Shown here one piece after another: positions 1 through 5,834 of a stretch of 9,020 bases of DNA. The position numbers were made by a program, and so were the translations under genes. Location: the NCBI GenBank assembly GCA_946997275.1, contig CAMPUN010000027.1:1-9020 (forward strand), in the 5' to 3' direction. Source of the DNA: an uncultured Porphyromonas sp. GTDB taxonomy: Bacteria; Bacteroidota; Bacteroidia; Bacteroidales; Porphyromonadaceae. The notes under the pieces are model-generated. The model saw nothing but the letters and a program-made list of their open reading frames with translations. It had not been told where the DNA came from and searched no databases. The first letter of the stretch is position 1. Each line of letters starts with the position of its first letter.

Positions 1-2010
1 CTGATTGCTCTGATGAAGAATCAGGTCGATGCCCTGCGAGAGACGACTGGATCTAACGATATAGCACACGTGCTGAACTCTTCGCTCAATAAAGCACAAC
101 TCGATCAAGTTTATCACGATGTCTCTGCTGGTGAGACGAAGCTACTCTATGTAGCTCCCGAGTCGCTCGGCAAGGCTGAGAACATAGAGTTCTTCCGTCA
201 GGTCAAGATCTCTTTCTTTGCGATCGATGAGGCGCACTGTATCTCCGAGTGGGGGCATGACTTTCGCCCTGAGTACCGCAAGATACGCCCCGTGATCGAT
301 GAGATAGGACGCAGACCGATCATCGCACTCACAGCGACGGCTACGCCTAAGGTAGAGCACGACATTCGCAAGAATCTAGGCATCCTCGATGGCCGGATCT
401 TTAAGTCTAGCTTCAACCGTCCTAACCTCTACTACAGCGTCGAGGAGAAGGGCGAAGATGTCAATGCGCGCATCATCCGATTTATCCGCAAGAGACCTAA
501 CAAGAGCGGTATCATCTACTGCATGAGCCGTGAGAAGGTGATGAACCTCTCCAAGCTACTTCAGATGAACGGCATCAAGGCTCTCCCCTACCATGCGGGA
601 CTGGACGCTAAGGAGCGCTCGGCAAACCAGGACGCCTTCCTGAGCGAGGAGTGCCGTGTGATCGTCGCCACGATAGCCTTTGGCATGGGTATCGACAAGC
701 CCGACGTGCGCTACGTCATACACTACGACATGCCTAAGAGCCTCGAGGGCTACTATCAGGAGACAGGACGTGCAGGTCGTGATGGTGGCGAGGGATACTG
801 CTTAGCCTTTTATAATGAGAAAGATATACAGAAACTGGAGAACTTCATGCAAGGAAAACCTATCGCCGAGCAGGAGATAGGTAAGCAATTACTCGCAAAA
901 ACTTCTACCTTTGCACTCACGCCCATGTGTCGACGGGCATATCTGCTCTATTATTTCGGAGAGAGATATGATCAGGAGAACTGTGGAGCGTGTGACAATT
1001 GTGCAAAAAACAGACAAACGATGGAGGCTAAAGAGCTTTTGAAACAACTGCTCCAAACGGTCTTGGAGCTCAAAGAACAGTTTAAGAAGGACCACGTCAT
1101 CGACGTGATACTAGGTTGCGATACTGCCCCTATTGAGGACTTTCATCATGACAAGCTGAAGTCCTACGGCATAGGCGAAGACTACTCAAGAGAGATCTGG
1201 GAGCTAGTCATAGAGCGTGCATTGGTGCTACAGTACCTCACGGAGAGTACAGAGACCTATGGCATCTTGAGTGTCACACCGAGTGGTAAGAAGTTTATCA
1301 AGAAGCCGACCTCCTTCAAGATTGTCGCTCCCGACGCAGAGGATCTAGACGATGACGACGATGATCTAGACGATGATGAGGAGGTAGATAGCGCTGCATC
1401 TAGTGGACGTGGACGTACGGCCTCCACAGACCCCGCTCTCTACAGCATCCTCAGGGATATACGCAAGAAGCTGAGCACTAAGCTAGGACTCGGCACGGCT
1501 GGCATCTTCCCCGACTCTGCACTTGAGGAGATGTCTACCCTATACCCCATTACCTTACCTGAGCTTAAGAACATTTCGGGTATTAATGTCGAGCAGGCCG
1601 ACAAGTATGGAGAGGAGTTTGTCCGAGTCATACGCAACTATGTCGAGGAGTATGAGATCGAGCGTCCCGAGGACTACAAGATCCGCACGCTACCCAACAA
1701 TACCAAGCAGCATATCTCTATCGTGCAGCAGCTAGACCGTCAGATAATCCTCGAGGATATAGCTATCTCGCACTCCATCAGCACGGACGATCTGCTCACC
1801 GAGCTGGAGCGTATCGTCAAGTCTGGCACTAAGGTAAAGCTCAACTACCTCATCACCTCCGAGCTTGGAGAGGATAGTTATGACGAGCTAAAGGAGTATC
1901 TAAAGGATCACCCAGGGTGTACTCTGGATGATCTCATCAGCGAGTACGAAGACTTCTACAACGAGGCGGAGCTACGACTCGCTATGATCATCTACTCCTG
2001 CAATCAATAA
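1..2010 (+). CDS. recQ: ATP-dependent DNA helicase RecQ (5'-truncated by the window edge)
   Basis: Superfamily 2 3'-5' DNA helicase of recombination and repair. The frame is open from base 1 (LIALMKNQVDAL, helicase motif Ia), so the Met codon at 13 is internal; the N-terminus with the Walker A motif, roughly 60-70 residues, lies outside the window. Numbering from that Met: DEAH box 72-75 followed by the aromatic-rich loop WGHDFRPEY (80-88), TATAT motif III (107-111), motifs IV-VI with GMGIDKPDVR (224-233) and QETGRAGRDG (249-258). Four zinc cysteines lie at 306, 324, 327 and 330. An RQC winged helix spans about 340-435, an Asp/Glu-rich linker 441-458 and an HRDC domain about 473-548. About 115 further residues form a C-terminal extension. 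The stop lies 25 bp before the next gene. Lysine codon use shifts abruptly between about 800 and 1080. Identification is very secure. Confidence 0.97.
   Translation: MIALMKNQVDALRETTGSNDIAHVLNSSLNKAQLDQVYHDVSAGETKLLYVAPESLGKAENIEFFRQVKISFFAIDEAHCISEWGHDFRPEYRKIRPVIDEIGRRPIIALTATATPKVEHDIRKNLGILDGRIFKSSFNRPNLYYSVEEKGEDVNARIIRFIRKRPNKSGIIYCMSREKVMNLSKLLQMNGIKALPYHAGLDAKERSANQDAFLSEECRVIVATIAFGMGIDKPDVRYVIHYDMPKSLEGYYQETGRAGRDGGEGYCLAFYNEKDIQKLENFMQGKPIAEQEIGKQLLAKTSTFALTPMCRRAYLLYYFGERYDQENCGACDNCAKNRQTMEAKELLKQLLQTVLELKEQFKKDHVIDVILGCDTAPIEDFHHDKLKSYGIGEDYSREIWELVIERALVLQYLTESTETYGILSVTPSGKKFIKKPTSFKIVAPDAEDLDDDDDDLDDDEEVDSAASSGRGRTASTDPALYSILRDIRKKLSTKLGLGTAGIFPDSALEEMSTLYPITLPELKNISGINVEQADKYGEEFVRVIRNYVEEYEIERPEDYKIRTLPNNTKQHISIVQQLDRQIILEDIAISHSISTDDLLTELERIVKSGTKVKLNYLITSELGEDSYDELKEYLKDHPGCTLDDLISEYEDFYNEAELRLAMIIYSCNQ
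1342..1376 (+). repeat. Short in-frame direct repeat in the RecQ acidic linker
   Basis: GATCTAGACGATGA occurs at 1342-1355 and again at 1363-1376, a 21-bp (seven-codon) period. It encodes two copies of a D-L-D-D-D-type unit within the acidic stretch joining the winged-helix and HRDC domains. It probably arose by a small in-frame tandem duplication, so linker length may vary between strains; that last point is inference. Confidence 0.7.
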
Positions 2011-2035
2011 AGACCACATTAGCAATACAACTCTT

Positions 2036-3442
2036 ATGTCTATCTATACACCCGTACGCTGGATGATACTATCCATGCTTTTGTCGCTGCTGGCGAGTTT
2101 CTCCCTGACGGCACAGACGCCACAGCACAAAGCCTCTAGAGGATCGATCGTTGATGAGGTCATATGGACCGTAGGCGATGAGCCTATCCTCAAGTCTGAG
2201 ATAGAAAACCAAAAGCTCTACATGCGCTCTCAGGGAATGCCTCTCGAGGGAAACCCCGACTGCTACCTGACGGAGCAACTAGCGGTTCAGATGCTCTTCC
2301 TCAACCAAGCTAAGATCGATAGTATTTCGGTAGATAATACTAAGGTAGACCGATTTGTGGACAACTTTATGGAGAGCCTCGTACAGCAGGTCGGCTCTCG
2401 TGAGCGTCTCGAGGAGTACTTCAATCGTCCCTACTCAAGCATTCGTGAGCAACAGCGCGTTATGGCGGTCAATAATGAGATCGTTCGGCAAATGCAGCAG
2501 AAGATCATCCAGGGAGTCACGGTCACGCCCTCAGAGATTCGCTCGTACTATGCTCAGATACCACAAGACAGCTTGCCCTACATACCAGATGTCGTCGAGG
2601 TGCAGGTACTTAGGATCACGCCAGAGATAGAGCTAGCAGCTATTGACAAGATCAAAGAGCAGCTCAGAGGCTACTCCGAGGACATCCTCGCTGGGCGCCG
2701 TGACTTCTCCACGATCGCACGACTCTACTCACAGGACTCCCGCACCTCTGTACGTGGTGGCGAGTATGGCTTCGTGGCTCGTAGTTCGCTAGAGCCTGAG
2801 TTCGCGCAGGTTGTCTTCGCTCTGTCTGACACCAAGCAGGTATCACCCATCATACGTACCGCTACGGGCTATCATATCGTACAGCTGATTGAGAAGCGTG
2901 ACAACACGATCAACTTCCGCCACATACTCCTCAAGCCGAGCATTGCCCCTGACAAACTACAGCAAGCCGTCAGTAAGGCGGACTCTGTCGCTGTAGTAGT
3001 GCGCAATGGCAAGACCTCCTTTGACGATGCCGTCGTCCTGTGTAGCAACGTGGAGGAGACGAAAAACAACTATGGCCTCCTCCTCAACGAAAACTACGAG
3101 AGTGACCGCTACGGCACGGCTCTCTTTACGATGTCTGAGCTACAGCAAGACTACGCCTCCCAGATAGACAAGATGCAGGTGGGCGATGTCTCTCCAGCAT
3201 TTATCTCTCAGGACGCAAATGGCAATACGCAGGTAGTGCTTCTCAAGCTCAAGCAGCGTATCGCGGGGCACCGTGCTGATATGGCTACCGACTTTCAGCT
3301 GGTCAAGCAACTAGCTCTGCAGGATAAGAAGCAGAAGGAGCTAGACAAGTGGATCGTCCAGCACCAGAAGAGTACTTATATACGCATCAGCCCTGACTTT
3401 CAGCAGTGCGACTTTAGGTATCCAGGTTGGATCAAGAAGTAA
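2036..3442 (+). CDS. SurA-like periplasmic peptidyl-prolyl cis-trans isomerase (PpiC/parvulin type)
   Basis: Probable periplasmic folding chaperone/prolyl isomerase for outer-membrane and secreted proteins. The 468-residue product starts with a typical signal peptide: Arg at 8, hydrophobic core about 10-24, likely cleavage after SLTA (23-26). A SurA-type helical N-terminal region follows (about 36-175). The first parvulin domain (about 186-288) carries the family marks YSQDS (231-235), GGEYGF (241-246) and GYHIVQL (278-284). A second parvulin-like segment opens with FRHILLK (294-300) and runs to about 406, but its usual GG-x-G-W/F core is replaced by NNYGLLL, so it may be non-catalytic. The chosen ATG directly precedes the signal peptide and lies 25 bp after recQ; no Shine-Dalgarno is evident, as is usual in Bacteroidota. 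It sits 53 bp before an OstA-like gene, which supports an envelope-biogenesis role. Orthology to E. coli SurA specifically is inferred. Confidence 0.92.
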   Translation: MSIYTPVRWMILSMLLSLLASFSLTAQTPQHKASRGSIVDEVIWTVGDEPILKSEIENQKLYMRSQGMPLEGNPDCYLTEQLAVQMLFLNQAKIDSISVDNTKVDRFVDNFMESLVQQVGSRERLEEYFNRPYSSIREQQRVMAVNNEIVRQMQQKIIQGVTVTPSEIRSYYAQIPQDSLPYIPDVVEVQVLRITPEIELAAIDKIKEQLRGYSEDILAGRRDFSTIARLYSQDSRTSVRGGEYGFVARSSLEPEFAQVVFALSDTKQVSPIIRTATGYHIVQLIEKRDNTINFRHILLKPSIAPDKLQQAVSKADSVAVVVRNGKTSFDDAVVLCSNVEETKNNYGLLLNENYESDRYGTALFTMSELQQDYASQIDKMQVGDVSPAFISQDANGNTQVVLLKLKQRIAGHRADMATDFQLVKQLALQDKKQKELDKWIVQHQKSTYIRISPDFQQCDFRYPGWIKK

Positions 3443-3495
3443 CTCCTGCGCTTCAATAGAGAGTCCACTTCTCTGCCCATTAGATTATAGAGTCT

Positions 3496-5622
3496 ATGTC
3501 CCATCAGCCTAGCGAAGCAAGCACCACAAGGCGACTACTACTCACCCTCAGCGGGTTACTAGCAGTCGCTCTGCTCCTCTTCGTGGGGCTACCGCTCTGG
3601 GGCGGGACAGCTTGGCTACACACTTCGCCTCATACCACAGAGGCTCCAGCGCCTCCCCCTACGATGGTGGGTGGCAAGCGCCTCATCATCCTAGAGCACG
3701 CCGACATACTCAGCCACGATCAGGCTATACTCCCTGACGTTGTCATCTTGTCAGGCAATGTGCGCCTCAGGCACGGTAGCTGGATCATGACTTGCGACAG
3801 TGCCAATCTCAACGAGGGAACCAACTCCTTTGACGCTTTCGGACATGTGCAGATCCTAGAGGGAGACTCGATCTCGATCACCGCTGGAGAGATGACCTAC
3901 GATGGGATGACTGCCCTGGCGGAGCTCCACGACAATGTGATATTGACCAAGAATGTTACGACACTCTTTACCGAGAGTCTCTTCTACGATCGCAACCAAA
4001 AGGTCGCTTACTACGACAACTTCGGCACCCTCGCCGACTCGGTCAATACGCTTACCTCTGTCTACGGTGAGTACAACACGGGATCTGACGAGGCGCTCTT
4101 TCAGAATCAGGTACACCTAGAGAATGACCGCTTCACCCTCGACACAGACATCCTGCACTACAATACGAAAACCTCGATCTGTCGTATCGTTAGCCCCACC
4201 ATCATTGAGACGACAGACTCGGTCACGATAGAGACTGATCGCGGCTTTTACAATACCGACACCGAGCAGAGCATCCTCCTCGACCGCTCTCTCGTCACCC
4301 ACCCCGATGGCACCATGACGGGCGACTCGATACTCTACGACAAGAAGAGACAGATCTGCCAGGCCTACTACGACGTGGTGATAGACAATCAAGAGGACAA
4401 AGCAACCTACTTCGGTGACTACGGCTATCTTGATCAGGCCAACGGCTATACCTACGCCACAGGACGAGCCTACGTCATGGACTACTCCGAGGAGGATACC
4501 TTATATATGTCTGCCGAGATCATGGAGGGGATCAAGCGCAATCTGCCCCCGCCTCCAGGTGCTACCGACTCGCTAGAGGTCAAGTACACCAAAGGTTACC
4601 ACGACGTACGCCTTTACCGCAAGGATATACAGGCCATCGGGGACTCCGTGCACTACTTCTCCGTGGACTCGCTCATCAAGCTCTTTGGCTCTCCGATCTT
4701 GTGGAACGACTCGACTCAGCTCAAGGGCGACACCATCTATGCTCACCTTGCCAACGATACGATCGACCACGCCTTCGCCTGGCCTAATGCGTCGACCGTT
4801 CGCTGGCTTGACACCGTCAAGCAGGATCGTGTCAAGGCCGATACGATCCAAGCATACTTTCGCGAAGGCACCCTTGACCACGCTTTTTACCGCTCCAACG
4901 TTGAGTCTCGCTACTACCTCATACAGGAGAAAGCGAAGCACTACTACGCCCTGGCTCAGGTTAAGAACCCGCAGATGGATGTCTACGTTACCGATGACAA
5001 GCTCGACCACATTCTCTGGCATGGCAAGGCCGAGGGGACGATCCACCCGATCCAAGACCTCACCGATGAGCTGCGTCAGATGAGCGGTGCCGAGTGGTAT
5101 GGCGATAAGCGCCCGCTCTCACCCGAAGATGTTATCCCCGACCGCACGGCGCCTCCAGCCTCTACCGACTCGCTCGCCACACTGCAGGGGCAAAACAGCA
5201 AGATGAGCCAAGGCTTCGACGGCTTAGCCGCATGGCAAGCTTTCTACAAGGAGTACCAGCAAGCTATCGAAAAGCCTAAGCCAGCTGAAGCTAAGAAGAC
5301 GGTATCACCTGACACGACCGCCATAGCCGTGGAGCCACTCTCCGTCTACATTCGTCGCCCACTAGAGAGCGACTCCAGCTCCGTACCATCTCTCGCAGAC
5401 TCGCTGCAGAGCTACATGCACCTCTTACCACTATACTCATGGGACTCATATTTAGACCGCGAAAACCGCGCACCTTCCACCACCAACCCATCTATTGGGA
5501 TCCTAAGAAGGAGCAACTCCAGCGACGCATCGAGCAGATCAGACGAGAGCTCGAAGCTGCCGAAGGCTCCGATACAGCAGGAAGTAGCGACGACACCAGC
5601 AAAGACGACGGCAAGCAAGTAG
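3496..5622 (+). CDS. LptA/OstA-like lipopolysaccharide-transport family protein
   Basis: Large envelope protein (708 residues) of the Bacteroidota OstA-like group, related to the LptA/LptD-N beta-jellyroll fold that forms the periplasmic LPS bridge. A hydrophobic segment at about 14-36 acts as signal peptide or N-terminal membrane anchor. From about 60 to 345 it has successive short beta repeats of OstA type (for example SGNVRLRHGSWIMTCDSANL, 86-105, then ILEGDSISITAGEMTYDG, 120-137). A second repetitive part, about 360-515, has a recurring hydrophobic-Asp-His motif: IDHAF (423-427), LDHAF (460-464) and LDHIL (503-507). The tail beyond about 545 is low complexity, rich in Ser, Thr, Pro and Lys. 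Codons 648-708 overlap the start of the next gene in another frame and have no domain-like character, so the family-conserved end probably lies near 640-650. It is much longer than E. coli LptA (about 185 residues). Function as an LPS-transport component is inferred from the fold and neighbours. Confidence 0.88.
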   Translation: MSHQPSEASTTRRLLLTLSGLLAVALLLFVGLPLWGGTAWLHTSPHTTEAPAPPPTMVGGKRLIILEHADILSHDQAILPDVVILSGNVRLRHGSWIMTCDSANLNEGTNSFDAFGHVQILEGDSISITAGEMTYDGMTALAELHDNVILTKNVTTLFTESLFYDRNQKVAYYDNFGTLADSVNTLTSVYGEYNTGSDEALFQNQVHLENDRFTLDTDILHYNTKTSICRIVSPTIIETTDSVTIETDRGFYNTDTEQSILLDRSLVTHPDGTMTGDSILYDKKRQICQAYYDVVIDNQEDKATYFGDYGYLDQANGYTYATGRAYVMDYSEEDTLYMSAEIMEGIKRNLPPPPGATDSLEVKYTKGYHDVRLYRKDIQAIGDSVHYFSVDSLIKLFGSPILWNDSTQLKGDTIYAHLANDTIDHAFAWPNASTVRWLDTVKQDRVKADTIQAYFREGTLDHAFYRSNVESRYYLIQEKAKHYYALAQVKNPQMDVYVTDDKLDHILWHGKAEGTIHPIQDLTDELRQMSGAEWYGDKRPLSPEDVIPDRTAPPASTDSLATLQGQNSKMSQGFDGLAAWQAFYKEYQQAIEKPKPAEAKKTVSPDTTAIAVEPLSVYIRRPLESDSSSVPSLADSLQSYMHLLPLYSWDSYLDRENRAPSTTNPSIGILRRSNSSDASSRSDESSKLPKAPIQQEVATTPAKTTASK

Positions 5623-5834
5623 AGTCAGCCTATGGCTCTGGCGAAGAGTTTCGTGACACCCTCTCCGAGAGCCTCTACGGTGGTACGCGACATCTCAAGA
5701 AGCAGCGAGACCGAGGGATAGACAACTACGCCCGCTCAGGTATCATCCTGCGCTGCATCCTTATGCTCATCCTCTTAGGCTTCATTGTCTGGGTACTATA
5801 CTATAGACAGGGTCCCCTCTTCTCCATCCTATGA
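5439..5834 (+). CDS. Conserved small single-pass membrane protein of unknown function, upstream of mutL
   Basis: 131-residue protein. The N-terminus is basic and aromatic with the striking stretch FHHQPIYWDPKKE (13-25), then an amphipathic Arg/Glu-rich, probably coiled-coil segment (about 26-42), an acidic/Ser-rich linker (43-70), a basic segment RHLKKQRDR (84-92) and one transmembrane helix at about 101-122 near the C-terminus. I recall comparable FHH...Y-x-DP small membrane proteins beside mutL in other Bacteroidota, some mislabelled as riboflavin synthase subunits; that is memory, not a search. The first 184 bp overlap the 3' end of the OstA-like gene in a different frame. The ATG at 5439 is preferred because the distinctive motif starts only a dozen residues later. 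The stop overlaps the mutL start as ATGA, suggesting translational coupling. Charge distribution suggests a cytoplasmic N-terminus with a C-terminal anchor. Function is unknown; an envelope role is only suggested by context. Confidence 0.85.
   Translation: MGLIFRPRKPRTFHHQPIYWDPKKEQLQRRIEQIRRELEAAEGSDTAGSSDDTSKDDGKQVESAYGSGEEFRDTLSESLYGGTRHLKKQRDRGIDNYARSGIILRCILMLILLGFIVWVLYYRQGPLFSIL

Noticed and set aside
13..15. Met codon at 13 as the true start of recQ
   Set aside because: Bases 1-12 continue the conserved LIAL part of the helicase motif in frame, and the ATP-binding Walker A region is missing, so the gene begins upstream of the window.
2011..2035. Promoter or ribosome binding site between recQ and the SurA-like gene
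   Set aside because: Only 25 bp, with no TAnnTTTG-like -7 box and no Shine-Dalgarno; fits an internal operon junction.
3443..3495. Possible hairpin AGAGA...TCTCT between the SurA-like and OstA-like genes
   Set aside because: Only five base pairs around a seven-base loop, with no T-run and no promoter elements; expected by chance in a short spacer.
4573..5055. 160-codon open frame on the minus strand inside the OstA-like gene
   Set aside because: Antisense to a well-supported domain; no recognisable motif, no signal peptide or partner, and its length is explained by the codon bias of the opposite strand.
4685..5083. 132-codon plus-strand open frame in another register of the OstA-like gene
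   Set aside because: Ser/Thr/Arg/Pro-rich shadow translation with no domain character, fully inside a real gene.
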